A DNA stretch of 64,000 nt, taken from contig DAMCZI010000015.1 in NCBI GenBank assembly GCA_032095175.1, positions 47,083 to 111,082 of the forward strand. The letters are read 5' to 3'. Position 1 is the stretch's first letter. Each line of letters begins with the position of its first letter. The notes under the pieces are model-generated. The model was given only the letters and a program-made list of their open reading frames with translations. It was not told the DNA's origin and searched no databases. The translations under genes and the position numbers were made by a program. Shown in pieces: positions 9,738 to 19,369 of the stretch. The stretch is from DAMCZI01 sp032095175. GTDB lineage: Bacteria > Bacillota > Clostridia > Clostridiales > Caloramatoraceae.

Positions 9738-11819
9738 TTAATTACACATGTAAATCTGTTTAATATCTATTCCAGCATTAACAAGTGTAAATGTACCATT
9801 TTGCATATTATATAGGTATAGTACTTTACTGTTGTTGTAAACAGATTCTTTTTCATGTTCAATTCCATAAATCAGAAATAAACTAGGATTTCTAGTAGCA
9901 AGAACAACCTTCGTTTCAAAATTACCTCTTAAAGGTTTCCCAGTGTTTTCAGTAATACTGTACAGTGCAAACACGCCGTCTTGCTTCCCCCCTGCAAATA
10001 TTCTGTCCTTCATAGGTTCCCAGTAAGTTATTGAAAATCCGCTTATAAGCTCGTTGCAGGTACTGTTATGAGTGTTTACTCCCGAACGCTTTGTAATTTT
10101 GTTATCTCCCGCAAAAACCCATGAGTTTCCTAAAACCGACTGATTGGTAATATTAAAGTTAATTATTGCATTTGATATATTTCCTTTTTCATCTATATAT
10201 AAAGCTGAATTCCTTTGGGCATTTGATGTAGTTCTGTCATAGTCCTTAACATTCACATAGAGTTTTTTGTTAACTTCTATAATAGTCTCAATGCTCTTTA
10301 TATCCATAGTGTAATTCCATGCCCCCGACCTGTATACATACATTACATCTTCATTAGGTACATCTACATTCTTCCCCATTTTGCCTATAAGAAATAGAGT
10401 ATCATTGCTTACAAGTGATTTTTCAAACTTTAAATTTCTGTCCTTAAATTCATTATTTCTAACAAGGGTAGAAGTCCCCCTAGGGGAATACTCATATATA
10501 TAATACTTTGTTGCACTACCTGTTTTAATGCTAAGTGTAAGATAGAATTTTTCATGATATGACTCCATTAGTACAACATTGGAACTTTCTTCACGATCAA
10601 ATGCCTTAACTGCATACTTTTCCTCAAGCCTGTATAATTTTCTTCTGGAACGCTGGTCAGGCAGTATTGCATAAACCTTGCCTTCGCAAACTCTTACATC
10701 CTTAAAATCAATACTCTGTACAGGCTTTGATGAATTATTAGTTACTTTAGCCTTAATAAATTTATTTCCATCATAAACTAGAAGATACAATCCTGTTCCT
10801 TCCTGAGGTTTGGTTTTAATATACAAGCAATCTCCATTTATATTGTATTCAACCATTGCCTTTTTATTATCTATTTCTTCAGTATTCCAATTCTGATTTA
10901 TTTTTATAATTGTATAGTTTCTGCTGCTATCATAGCTGTTTAGAATTATGCTGTCCTTAAAATTAATCTGCAGTGAACTATAGCAATCCCCTGCAACAAG
11001 TATCAGATCCTTGCCATTAAATCTATACAATTTGTATTTCTTATCCCCATTATCATATCCATAAAACACACGATTGTTCCCAAATTCATATGTGTTTGCA
11101 ATATCAAAATTATCCTTTAAATTTACTAATTTTCCTTGTTCATATTTTACCAGCTTATTTTGCCTCTCCTGCCTATCATAAACATATGCAATAATTACAC
11201 CTTCACGACTATACACTTGATTAACCGTAATGTTTTTAAAATTCTCATTATAAACACCTGTTTTATCCATTCTGTAAAGGTTAAATTGGTCTACACTATT
11301 GCTATAAAATATAAAATTGCCCATGCCATAATCTTTAAATTTAGTAATAGATACTTTTTTTGAAAGGGTGTCCTTCTGAACAGTAAACCCTAGTGCTCTA
11401 AATAGTTCCTCTGTTGGCACCATAAGCTTACCTGAAACCACCTTTGGAGGTCTTGTAAACTTTAATGTTCTTCCATTTATGGTGTAAGCCTGATTATCAG
11501 CTTTTATAATACAGTTGTATGTAGGTGATTTTGCAGTCAGAATTTTGCTCTTTGCATCATAATTTACTGTACAGCCTATCCAAGGTAGAATACCATCTGC
11601 CTGAGAATAAGTAACAGACCCTTCTATAAATGGTACTGCCGAAAACTGCTTTTTCAATTCATATACATAAAAATCCCTTGAACCAGTAGTAATTGTAATA
11701 TTTACAAATTCATCATATGTAGCTTTTAGAGTGGGCATTGGCTCTGCTTTTGCTATTGTAGCAGGAGACTGCATCACCAATGCAATGCATAAGATAACCG
11801 ATAAAATCTTTTTAATCAT
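9738..11819 (-). CDS. Secreted protein with copper-amine-oxidase-N-like domain
   Basis: This 693-residue protein has a cleavable signal peptide (about residues 1-25). At about residues 60-160 it has a region like the copper amine oxidase N-terminal (stalk) domain, with the typical INGRTLKF...SGKLMVPTEELFRALG run. The rest, about 500 residues, is made of short beta-strand repeats reminiscent of a propeller. In clostridia such domains are non-catalytic modules of surface proteins. It lies between pilA and the minor pilins, so a pilus or cell-surface role is possible but unproved. Confidence 0.7.
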   Translation of the reverse strand: MIKKILSVILCIALVMQSPATIAKAEPMPTLKATYDEFVNITITTGSRDFYVYELKKQFSAVPFIEGSVTYSQADGILPWIGCTVNYDAKSKILTAKSPTYNCIIKADNQAYTINGRTLKFTRPPKVVSGKLMVPTEELFRALGFTVQKDTLSKKVSITKFKDYGMGNFIFYSNSVDQFNLYRMDKTGVYNENFKNITVNQVYSREGVIIAYVYDRQERQNKLVKYEQGKLVNLKDNFDIANTYEFGNNRVFYGYDNGDKKYKLYRFNGKDLILVAGDCYSSLQINFKDSIILNSYDSSRNYTIIKINQNWNTEEIDNKKAMVEYNINGDCLYIKTKPQEGTGLYLLVYDGNKFIKAKVTNNSSKPVQSIDFKDVRVCEGKVYAILPDQRSRRKLYRLEEKYAVKAFDREESSNVVLMESYHEKFYLTLSIKTGSATKYYIYEYSPRGTSTLVRNNEFKDRNLKFEKSLVSNDTLFLIGKMGKNVDVPNEDVMYVYRSGAWNYTMDIKSIETIIEVNKKLYVNVKDYDRTTSNAQRNSALYIDEKGNISNAIINFNITNQSVLGNSWVFAGDNKITKRSGVNTHNSTCNELISGFSITYWEPMKDRIFAGGKQDGVFALYSITENTGKPLRGNFETKVVLATRNPSLFLIYGIEHEKESVYNNSKVLYLYNMQNGTFTLVNAGIDIKQIYMCN

Positions 11820-12051
11820 GATATACCTCCATAAAAAATATTAAAAGTACTTATTATAATTGATTATTAATATCATAGGCTCATAAATATTTTTTAAAAT
11901 ATAGTATTTTATTTACATATTATTTTTATATTACCATTATTTTTATTTTTTTGCAATTTAACCTTTTAACACATTTGTTTTTATATCAAGTTAATAATGC
12001 TAAGTAATACATTGTATTGTATGATGTGGCTGGCATCTTTAATCTGTCACT

Positions 12052-12170
12052 AAAAAACAAATTAGAACCAATCACAAAGATTGACTCTAATTTGTTTTTT
12101 ATGGAGGGTCAGTTACACTATTAGCTCCATAATTCCTAAGTGTCCATATACATCCCTTATTTCTTTGCTA
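12052..12170 (-). repeat. Repeat A copy 1 (hairpin plus gene-end remnant)
   Basis: A 15-bp perfect stem (12052-12066 with 12086-12100) is followed on its upper side by a fragment that reads on the minus strand EIRDVYGHLGIMELIV and then stop. A second copy lies at 12893-13012, about 80 percent identical by eye. An R1 element abuts it at 12171, cutting the fragment. Confidence 0.6.
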
Positions 12171-12284
12171 TATATTTTGAATAAATGATTCTAAATTGCT
12201 CGACCCTAAACATTTATGCAAAATAATATTCCTTAGTTCATTAATCGCACAACACTCAATGTAAAATCTTTAGTGCAGTTAATA
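12171..12284 (+). repeat. R1 element, copy a
   Basis: This is a two-hairpin R1 repeat. Hairpin 1 has arms TTTTGAATAAATG and CATTTATGCAAAA (one mismatch) around the loop motif GCTCGACCCTAAA. Hairpin 2 has arms ATTAATCGCAC and GTGCAGTTAAT (one mismatch). It is inserted at the edge of repeat A. Confidence 0.7.
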
Positions 12285-12830
12285 TCCCCTTTTAGTTTAC
12301 AACTTCCAGAAGGCTTCAATACCGGCCATTGTAATTTTCCTTCAAATGTAAATTCTAATGTACCTAGGATCTATTCCCCCAAATGTACAACCATTAATCT
12401 AGTTTAGCTTATAATGATTTACTTAAATCCAGGAGCCAGAAGTGCCACATACCCACTATAAACCCAAATTTATAAAGGTTGCTTAGACAACAAATACACT
12501 CTTAAAGAAATTGATGCATTTCTAAACCTCTCTCTATCTACTGTAAGTAGATTTGACTCCTACCATAACATTCCCACGAACCTTTTGTAAGTAAAAGGAG
12601 CTAGCAACCCGCCATCACTAACTCCCTCCTTTTTCTGATATCTCAAATATCAAGTATCTGCAACCTATGCCACAAATGTCAAATGTCAAGAGGCTGGCAC
12701 CTATGAAATTTTGTGAAACTATTGTTCTTACTGGAAACCTGCAAATAAGTTCTGCTGGTAAAAGGTTTTGCAACTAGTTTTCCACCTTTTTTTGCAGTGA
12801 GTTAAATGAATTTGCAGACATGAAAATAGA

Positions 12831-12882
12831 ACCAGCATGCTTCAATTACTGTCTCTTGAAATGTGAATGTGTAGTGCCTAGG
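12831..12882 (+). repeat. Repeat B copy 1
   Basis: A direct repeat of about 50 bp (contains CTCTTGAAATGTG and GTAGTGCCTAG), matched by 13028-13077. The two copies flank repeat A copy 2. Confidence 0.55.
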
Positions 12883-12892
12883 TTACAATGCC

Positions 12893-13012
12893 ATACAAAA
12901 AGAGCCAATCACTTAGACTGACTCTTTTTTCTCCATTTAAGGAAGGTCGGTTACACTATTAGCTCTATAAAGCCCAAGTGTCCATATACAGGCTTTATTT
13001 CTTCACTTCCCT
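12893..13012 (-). repeat. Repeat A copy 2
   Basis: Second copy of the unit at 12052-12170, with hairpin arms AAAAAGAG and CTCTTTTT and a minus-strand fragment reading EEIKPVYGHLGFIELIV and then stop. The hairpin followed by T-rich sequence would end transcription coming from pilA. Confidence 0.6.
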
Positions 13013-13027
13013 ATTATTTCACCTTAG

Positions 13028-13077
13028 CCAGCAGGCTTCTTTGCTGACTCTTGAAATGTGTAATGAGTAGTGCCTAG
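13028..13077 (+). repeat. Repeat B copy 2
   Basis: Second copy of the 50-bp repeat at 12831-12882, with a few substitutions and a one-base length difference. Confidence 0.55.
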
Positions 13078-13253
13078 TACCCACCCACCCCAATTACAGG
13101 GTAATATGTTATGTTTTGTTAACATTCCCCATGGGTCCTTCCACTAAGAAATGGTTGAAGCCCTAGCCGAAACCGTTTCTTGGTTGCTACACACTTTGTC
13201 CATAGGGTTTGACCCTTTTGTTGAGCGAAGCGTGACTTACAACAAATTACTTG

Positions 13254-13679
13254 TTATTCCGTTAAAGTCATAGCTGCGCTTGTTTCACCTTCAACAGTCA
13301 TATTAACATCTATAGATGTGTAAAATTGTAAATTATCACCACCAATTAAATTTACCATTTCAGTTTGGAAATCAGCAGCTGACCCACTATAAGTAAAACC
13401 AACAATATCATATGTTGCGGGGCTACCTGCAGCTGCATTAGCTGTAATCGTTAATGTCCATGCAGTTGCACCACCTGTAGGGTTTAAATCACCAGAAGCT
13501 AATAGGGTTTGTACAGAATGTTGCGCTATTGAAGCTAATTCTTTATCATTAGCTTGTCTCGCCTTATCAGTAAACCCTGCCAATCTTGGAATTGCAATTG
13601 CTGCCAATATCCCTAAAATCGCAATTACCACAATCAGTTCAATAAGAGTAAAGCCTTTCTTTTTACTGCTTTTTTTCAT
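13254..13679 (-). CDS. pilA: Major type IV pilin PilA
   Basis: This 141-residue prepilin starts MKKSSKKKG|FTLIELIVVIAILGI with a GFTLIEL cleavage site, Glu at mature position 5, and a long N-terminal helix continuing to AAIAIPRL. A Gly/Ala/Thr-rich beta domain follows. It has no cysteines, so the D-region disulfide of Gram-negative pilins is absent, as is usual in clostridia. The strong site AAAGGAGGTAG before the ATG suggests high expression. It follows pilC by about 100 bp and is followed by a long non-coding gap, which fits a separately abundant transcript. It was chosen as the major subunit because of size and position next to pilC. Confidence 0.88.
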   Translation of the reverse strand: MKKSSKKKGFTLIELIVVIAILGILAAIAIPRLAGFTDKARQANDKELASIAQHSVQTLLASGDLNPTGGATAWTLTITANAAAGSPATYDIVGFTYSGSAADFQTEMVNLIGGDNLQFYTSIDVNMTVEGETSAAMTLTE

Positions 13680-13782
13680 TTTTCTACCTCCTTTAAAATA
13701 TGGAATATGATTAAGTTGAACAATATGAATGTTTTATGTAACCCCTCCCCTATAAGTACTTATGATAATTTATGTAAAAATT

Positions 13783-14991
13783 TTAGCCCTCCATAGCTTT
13801 ATACATATCAAACATTGGAAGAATTATGGATAATATAATAAATGCTACTATAACACCGAGAACTATGATTATTATTGGCTCAATCATTGATGTAAGCTGC
13901 GCCGTTGCGGTTTCGACCTCGGTATCATAGAAATCTGATGTCTTTGTTAATACATCGTCAAGTGAACCTGATTCCTCCCCTATTTTTATCATCTGTGTAA
14001 GCATTAGTGGAAAAAGATTGGCTTTTGTAAGGGTGTCGGCTATTGATGAACCCTTCTTTATGTCATCTCTTGATGCATCTAATACCTTTCTTACCACTGT
14101 ATTTCCAACTACGTTCGAACATATTCCTATACTCTGAAGGAGTGGTACACCACTTCCCATAAGTATTCCAAATGTTCTTGCAAACCTTGCAGTTAAAATC
14201 TTTTTATTTATCTTGCCGAATAGAGGCATTGTAAGCTTGAAGTTATCAAATTTTTCTCTGCCTTCCTCAGATTTAACCATTGCCTTTATACCGAATACTA
14301 TAAGTGCTATTATTACCACAAGAATGTACCATTTATACCTTATAAAATTGCTTAACCCTAAAATCATTCTTGTTGGCAATGGTAGGCTAGCTGAGCCATT
14401 AGCCGATAATATGCCAACAAAAGAAGGAATTACCTTCGTTACAAGGAATATTACAACAGCCACAGCAACTATACATACAACAATTGGGTATGTTAATGCC
14501 TGCTTTACCTTTTGCTGTTGTTTGTACTCCTTGTCGTAATATGTAGCCATTCTCTGCAGAATTGTATCAAGTGTACCGCTGGCTTCTCCTACCTCTATCA
14601 TGTTTTTAAGCATTTCTGGGAACTCTGGGTGTTTTCCCATCGCTGTTGAAAGGCTTTTACCCATCTGAACATCTTCATATACAACGTTTAGTATACCTAA
14701 AAGCTTCTTGTTTTCAGTCTGCTGCTTTACTATTTCAAGTCCCCTTAATATACTTATTCCTGCTGTAATTACAACGGAGAATTGTCTACAGAAAATGGAT
14801 ATATCCTTTATGGTTACCTTTTTAAGGTCCACCATGTCCACATTTAGGCCCTTCTTAAAAAGTCTTATATTTACAGGATAAAAGTTCTGCTGTCTAAGGG
14901 TTGATGTTACTGAAAGCTCATCGTTTGCTTCCATCCTGCCCTTTATTACCCTTCCATCATAGGATTTAGCCTCATATTCATAAAGGGGCAT
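13783..14991 (-). CDS. pilC: Type IV pilus platform protein PilC
   Basis: This 402-residue inner-membrane protein has two GspF domains (about residues 70-190 and 270-395), each followed by hydrophobic helices, with the repeated signature VGEASGTLDTIL / IGEESGSLDDVL. It is the platform through which the PilB and PilT motors move pilin subunits. The ATG at 14991 is chosen because AGGAGGTG lies just upstream; a GTG three codons earlier overlaps that site. It is 12 bp downstream of pilT. Confidence 0.93.
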   Translation of the reverse strand: MPLYEYEAKSYDGRVIKGRMEANDELSVTSTLRQQNFYPVNIRLFKKGLNVDMVDLKKVTIKDISIFCRQFSVVITAGISILRGLEIVKQQTENKKLLGILNVVYEDVQMGKSLSTAMGKHPEFPEMLKNMIEVGEASGTLDTILQRMATYYDKEYKQQQKVKQALTYPIVVCIVAVAVVIFLVTKVIPSFVGILSANGSASLPLPTRMILGLSNFIRYKWYILVVIIALIVFGIKAMVKSEEGREKFDNFKLTMPLFGKINKKILTARFARTFGILMGSGVPLLQSIGICSNVVGNTVVRKVLDASRDDIKKGSSIADTLTKANLFPLMLTQMIKIGEESGSLDDVLTKTSDFYDTEVETATAQLTSMIEPIIIIVLGVIVAFIILSIILPMFDMYKAMEG

Positions 14992-15003
14992 TCCTCTCAC
15001 CTC

Positions 15004-16062
15004 CTAGAGATTCATCATTCTTGACATTATCTGTCTGTCAATACAGTAGGTCATTGCATCTTCATATGTAATTGCTTCGGATTTATACAGCTCTATAAGT
15101 GACATATCCATTGTCTTCATTCCATATTTGCTGCTTGTCTGAATAATGGAATCTATCTGATGGGTTTTACCCTCACGGATAAGATTCCTTATTGCAGGGG
15201 TTCCAGTCATTATTTCAAGGGCTGCAACTCGTCCACTCCCATCCTGTCTTGCAAGGAGTTGCTGGGAAATAACTCCCTCTATTACAGCTGAAAGTTGAAC
15301 CTTTACCTGTTGCTGTTGATGTGGAGGGAAAACGTCAATTATTCTATCCATTGTCTTTGATGCACCTATGGTATGGAGTGTTGACAGAACCAGGTGGCCT
15401 GTTTCGGCTGCAGTTATTGCAATTGAAATAGTTTCAAGATCTCTCATTTCTCCAACAAGTATTACATCAGGGTCCTCTCTTAGGGCTGCTCTAAGTGCAT
15501 TTGAAAAGCTTCTTGTATCCTGTCCAATTTCTCTCTGATTTATCATGCTTTTCTTGTGCTTATGCAGGTATTCTATAGGATCCTCAAGGGTTATTACATG
15601 GCAGCCTCTGGTATTGTTTATCTCATCTATCATTGCTGCAAGCGTCGTTGATTTACCACTTCCTGTTGGGCCTGTTACAAGAATAAGGCCTCTTTGCTTT
15701 GCAGATAAATCCTTTAATATTTCAGGCATTCCCAGGCTGTCAATGGTAGGCATTGAAATTGTAATAAGCCTTAGTGCAATTGCATGGGAGCCTCTTTGTA
15801 TAAATGCATTAACTCTCATTCTCCCTAAGCCAACTACTGCATACGAAAAGTCAATTTCTCCCTGATCACAATATCTTTTCCACTGCTCCCCAGTGATCAT
15901 TTGTCTCGCAAAGGTCTCAGTTACTGGAGGCATGAGTATTTCACTTCCAATAGGGGTAAGCTCTCCGTTTATTCTAAGTATCGGTGGAAGCCCAACAGTA
16001 ATATGCAAATCTGATGCCTTAGATTCCACCGCTTTTCTTATAAGGTCTTCAAGTATATACAT
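15004..16062 (-). CDS. pilT: Type IV pilus retraction ATPase PilT (copy 1)
   Basis: This 352-residue hexameric secretion ATPase has Walker A GPTGSGKST at 131-139, an Asp box (ITLEDPIEYLH), Walker B (DPDVILVGEMRD), a His box (TGHLVLSTLHT) and the PilT-specific AIRNLIREGK motif. These mark it as a retraction motor rather than an assembly motor. It lies between pilB (10 bp gap) and pilC. A second, very similar copy is encoded at 19370-20425. Confidence 0.95.
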   Translation of the reverse strand: MYILEDLIRKAVESKASDLHITVGLPPILRINGELTPIGSEILMPPVTETFARQMITGEQWKRYCDQGEIDFSYAVVGLGRMRVNAFIQRGSHAIALRLITISMPTIDSLGMPEILKDLSAKQRGLILVTGPTGSGKSTTLAAMIDEINNTRGCHVITLEDPIEYLHKHKKSMINQREIGQDTRSFSNALRAALREDPDVILVGEMRDLETISIAITAAETGHLVLSTLHTIGASKTMDRIIDVFPPHQQQQVKVQLSAVIEGVISQQLLARQDGSGRVAALEIMTGTPAIRNLIREGKTHQIDSIIQTSSKYGMKTMDMSLIELYKSEAITYEDAMTYCIDRQIMSRMMNL

Positions 16063-16072
16063 ATTATTCCAT

Positions 16073-17761
16073 CTACTCCTTTATGTGAGATAATTTCATC
16101 ATTTCATCAAAGGTTGTAACACCCTTTAAAGCAAGGTTTTTACATGCCATTGAAAGTGTTTTCATACCACATTCAATGCTTAGGTCTCTCAACTCATCAG
16201 TGCTTTTGTTTTTTACTATATATTCTCTATGCTTTCTTGTTATTTCTATAATTTCATAAACTCCAACTCTACCTAGATATCCAGTTCCTCCACATACAGA
16301 ACATCCTTCTCCACGGTAGAGAGTGAGGTCTGTGTTTTCATCGATATCAAGTGCCTTCTTTTCATAGTCCTCTGCAGGATACTCTTTTTTACAGTTTGGA
16401 CAAATCCTTTTAACAAGCCTCTGGGCTATTACTCCTGCAATTGATGTAGAAACAAGATATGTTTCAATTCCCATGTCTGCAAGCCTTATAACTGCTGAAG
16501 GAGCATCGTTTGTATGTATTGTACTTAAAACTAGATGTCCTGTTATGGCTGCTCTTATTGCTATTTCTGCTGTTTCGTGGTCTCTGATTTCACCTATCAT
16601 TATGATATCAGGGTCCTGACGAAGTATTGACCTAAGTCCTGCTGCAAAGGTAAGCCCTGCTTTTACATTTACATTTACCTGGTTTACTCCCTCAAGAAGA
16701 TATTCAACAGGATCCTCAACTGTGATTATATTTTTGTTATCAGTATTAAGCTCATTTAATACTGCATAAAGAGTTGTAGATTTTCCACTTCCTGTCGGAC
16801 CCGTAACAAGTATTATCCCATGGGGGATTGAAATTATCCTGTTTAGCTTTTCAAGGTCATCATCCTCAAGTCCAAGATTTTTCTTATTTATTAAGGAATT
16901 GCTCTTTGTAAGTATTCTTATAACAACCTTTTCCCCAAAAACTGTTGGGAGAACAGATACACGAAGATCAACATCCTTATCATCAACCTTTGTAATTATT
17001 CTTCCATCCTGAGGAATTCTTTTTTCTGCAATATTAAGATTGGCAAGTATTTTTATACGGGTGACCAGTGCTCCTAAGGATTCCTTTGAAGGTCTTAAAA
17101 CCTCCATCAGCTCTCCATCGATTCTGTATCTTATTTTTATGTACTTTTCAAAGGGCTCTATATGTATATCACTAGCTCTTGCTTTTACAGCATTGTTGAT
17201 TATTGAATCAATCAATTTTACAACAGGAGCATTTTTTATATTCTCAAATTCTTCTTCATTTTCTATGTCACCAGCATTCAGAAGATTTTCCTTTGAAAGT
17301 TCATCTGCGGCCTTTTTAACCAACTGCCCTGAATAATATTTGCCTATTGCATTTTTTATGGTTTCCTTTGAGCCAAGCAGAGGATCTACCTCATATCCAG
17401 AAGCAATTCTCACATCGTCCATTGCGAATATATTTAATGGATCATGCATAACAACCTGTATTCTATTTCCATTTACCGCTACAGGGAAAAGAGTGTGTCT
17501 GTTTGCAAGTGTTTCAGGAATAAGCTTTACTATCTCAGGCTCAATATTTAGCATTTCTATGCTCACTCTTTGAACACCAAGCTGCATTTCCAGAGCATCA
17601 AGGAAATCATCTTCTGTAATATAACCCCCATCAATTAATATTTCTCCTATTCTTTTCCCAGTTTTTTTCTGCTCTTCAAGAACTAAATTTAGCTGCTCCT
17701 GGGTAATCTTTTCTTGTTCAACCAAGTACTCACCAATTTTTTTTCTTGTTTTGGCAACCAT
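16073..17761 (-). CDS. pilB: Type IV pilus assembly ATPase PilB
   Basis: This 562-residue extension motor has an N-terminal MshEN-type domain (about residues 1-150; the first repeat contains KKIGEYLVEQEKIT). In some relatives this domain binds cyclic-di-GMP; whether it does here is not known. Walker A GPTGSGKST lies at about 321-329, Walker B at about 383-394, and a four-cysteine zinc motif is formed by CPNC (about 454) and CSVC further on. Two adjacent ATGs exist; the second (17761) has the better spacing from AAGGTGAT. It is the first gene of the pilus operon. Confidence 0.95.
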   Translation of the reverse strand: MVAKTRKKIGEYLVEQEKITQEQLNLVLEEQKKTGKRIGEILIDGGYITEDDFLDALEMQLGVQRVSIEMLNIEPEIVKLIPETLANRHTLFPVAVNGNRIQVVMHDPLNIFAMDDVRIASGYEVDPLLGSKETIKNAIGKYYSGQLVKKAADELSKENLLNAGDIENEEEFENIKNAPVVKLIDSIINNAVKARASDIHIEPFEKYIKIRYRIDGELMEVLRPSKESLGALVTRIKILANLNIAEKRIPQDGRIITKVDDKDVDLRVSVLPTVFGEKVVIRILTKSNSLINKKNLGLEDDDLEKLNRIISIPHGIILVTGPTGSGKSTTLYAVLNELNTDNKNIITVEDPVEYLLEGVNQVNVNVKAGLTFAAGLRSILRQDPDIIMIGEIRDHETAEIAIRAAITGHLVLSTIHTNDAPSAVIRLADMGIETYLVSTSIAGVIAQRLVKRICPNCKKEYPAEDYEKKALDIDENTDLTLYRGEGCSVCGGTGYLGRVGVYEIIEITRKHREYIVKNKSTDELRDLSIECGMKTLSMACKNLALKGVTTFDEMMKLSHIKE

Positions 17762-17776
17762 CATATCACCTTTTTT

Positions 17777-17805
17777 ATTATATTATTGCTTTTTTATTAA
17801 ATCAA
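17777..17805 (-). promoter_or_regulatory. Candidate sigma-A promoter of the pilB operon
   Basis: Read on the minus strand, TTGATT and TATAAT are separated by exactly 17 bases. The implied start of transcription falls very close to the pilB ribosome-binding site, so the leader would be unusually short. That lowers confidence. Confidence 0.5.
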
Positions 17806-18192
17806 TACATAACTTCAAATATTTTACTTTACGGGTTAAATATGTTTTAACAATAAATTACATGATATTTTTGACATATTTAATAAACATAAATATCCAT
17901 GTACTCCATGCTGCTATAAACTTCGATTTTAGTTTTACATTACTTGAAAATATTGTATGAATTGTCTCTAAGAATTACTTAAATATATAATCATAACTAA
18001 TCACAAATGTTTTATAAAGATATGCTAAAACAATTAAAAAATTTATTTATTAACCTATATAATATACTGCTACATTCTAATACTATTATGTTTCCATTTT
18101 CTAATAAATTCAATTTTATCATATTATGGTTATTTATACTATTTAATTTTATGTCATAACTTCCATAACCTGTATCGTGTTGCCCTTTTTTA
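17806..18192. other. Non-coding gap between aroE and pilB
   Basis: A+T-rich, with no convincing gene. A 64-codon minus-strand frame here starts inside the aroE terminator hairpin and looks spurious. I saw no cyclic-di-GMP riboswitch ahead of pilB. Confidence 0.5.
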
Positions 18193-18221
18193 AGGGAATC
18201 AGCCACTTTTACTGAATCCCT
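18193..18221 (-). terminator. Terminator overlapping the aroE stop codon
   Basis: Arms AGGGAATCAG and CTGAATCCCT (one internal mismatch) form a hairpin that begins within the last base pairs of aroE. It is followed on the minus strand by TTAAAAAAG rather than a clean T-run. Confidence 0.5.
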
Positions 18222-19032
18222 ATTTTCTATTTTTTATTTTTTCATATACATCTTCGATTATATCAAATTTATAATCGATTCCATTCCATATTCTTTGGGA
18301 CTCAATGGCCTGAGCAACAAGCATATAAAGTCCATTTATAGACTTAAGCCCCATTTCAGCTGCATAGCTTAAAAAAAGAGTTTCCTCTGGGTTATATACA
18401 AGGTCAACTGCTGATTTGTACTTTTTTATTACATCAAGAGAAACTGGGGATGCATCAACCTTTGGGTGCATACCGCAGGGAGTACAATTAATAATTATAT
18501 CACCCTCCAGTTTTTTCAATTCATCATAGCTTATTATCTCTGCTCCTTTTTTTCTCCAAATGTCAACTGTGTTTTCCGGACTTCTTGATGCAAGTTTGAT
18601 CTCTGCTGCACCCATATCCTTTGCACACTGGTACACCGATGCAGCAGCACCACCAGTCCCAAGGATTAACACCGATTTGTCCTTAACTTCTATATAAAAG
18701 TTTTCAAGGGTAGCTTTAAATCCAAAATAATCTGTGTTATATCCAACTGTGGAATCATTTCCAAAATGAATTGTATTTATGGCACCTATATTTTCAGCCT
18801 CTGATGATAGTTTATCTATATATTTCATTACCGATACCTTATATGGAATAGTTACATTTACTCCCTTTATATCATTTGCTTTAAACCAGTCAACTGCATT
18901 ATTAAGCCTTTCCTCTTGAAACTCATAAATCTTATAATCTCCATCAATATTAAGTTTTTTCATAATAAGCTTATGAATTTCAGGGGAAAGGCTGTATGAT
19001 AGAGTCTTCCCTAAAAGCCCATATTTAATCAT
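18220..19032 (-). CDS. aroE: Shikimate dehydrogenase
   Basis: This 270-residue enzyme makes shikimate from 3-dehydroshikimate with NADPH in aromatic amino acid synthesis. The SxS substrate motif (YSLSPEIH) is near residues 13-20. The catalytic pair is visible as K65 in NVTIPYK and D101 in NTDYFGF. The nucleotide-binding GTGGAAASV follows, and the C-terminal LVAQA motif is present. The length is typical. It lies between the two pil regions on the same strand and is not functionally related to its neighbours. Confidence 0.95.
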   Translation of the reverse strand: MIKYGLLGKTLSYSLSPEIHKLIMKKLNIDGDYKIYEFQEERLNNAVDWFKANDIKGVNVTIPYKVSVMKYIDKLSSEAENIGAINTIHFGNDSTVGYNTDYFGFKATLENFYIEVKDKSVLILGTGGAAASVYQCAKDMGAAEIKLASRSPENTVDIWRKKGAEIISYDELKKLEGDIIINCTPCGMHPKVDASPVSLDVIKKYKSAVDLVYNPEETLFLSYAAEMGLKSINGLYMLVAQAIESQRIWNGIDYKFDIIEDVYEKIKNRK

Positions 19033-19090
19033 TTACATTGCTCCTTTTATTTGTAACATTTTATTAATATGATTCATCGTATGTAGGCGT

Positions 19091-19208
19091 TATATGTTTC
19101 GCATAAATAACTCTACATTGCTTGACCCTAAACATTTATGCAAAATCATATTCCTTGATTCATAAATCACCATGTACATTATTAAAAACCATTATTGCGA
19201 CTTATATA
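19091..19208 (+). repeat. R1 element, copy b
   Basis: A degenerate R1 copy with hairpin 1 arms TTTCGCATAAATA and ACATTTATGCAAAA around a loop containing GCTTGACCCTAAA. Hairpin 2 is weakened by several mismatches. It lies between the pilT copy 2 terminator and aroE. Confidence 0.65.
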
Positions 19209-19321
19209 GATATAAAAATATATCCTCATTTTTTATCCATATAATCTATTTCCACACCCAATTTTTAATATTACCATATTATGTATTCTATTGCTAGTAC
19301 CTATTTGCTTTTTTTCATAAA

Positions 19322-19357
19322 AATAGCTGGAGAAAATTTACTTTATCTCCAGCTATT
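19322..19357 (-). terminator. Terminator after pilT copy 2
   Basis: A 12-bp perfect stem (AATAGCTGGAGA with TCTCCAGCTATT) is followed by TTTATG and a purine run on the minus strand. It starts 13 bp after the pilT stop codon. Confidence 0.85.
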
Positions 19358-19369
19358 ACTGTGACCTTA

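Larger units (their letters stand above)
11820..13253. other. 1.4 kb decayed, repeat-rich gap downstream of pilA
   Basis: There is no intact gene here. The stretch contains an R1 element, two diverged copies of a unit of about 115 bp (repeat A), two copies of a 50-bp repeat (B), and short translatable fragments broken by stops. On the minus strand one frame reads TFEGKLQWPVLKPSGSCKLK before stopping inside the R1 copy. The stretch looks like a graveyard of inserted elements. Composition is less A+T-rich at 13.0-13.25 kb, where a hairpin (13146-13181) may lie in the pilA 3' region. Confidence 0.6.

Noticed and set aside
12420..12660. Transposase remnant in the pilA-downstream gap
   Set aside because: Some translated fragments on both strands look protein-like, but all are broken by stops and I could not match them to any transposase family by eye.
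13110..13130. TTGTTAAC-type Rex half-sites at 13117, 10270 and 26290
   Set aside because: Only one half of the palindrome matches, and two of them lie inside genes.
13680..13782. Cyclic-di-GMP riboswitch ahead of pilA
   Set aside because: Known for pilin genes in another clostridium; no matching conserved core in the 100-bp leader or ahead of pilB.
18012..18206. 64-codon minus-strand frame between aroE and pilB
   Set aside because: Its start lies in the aroE terminator hairpin, there is no ribosome-binding site and the translation looks like A+T-rich noise.
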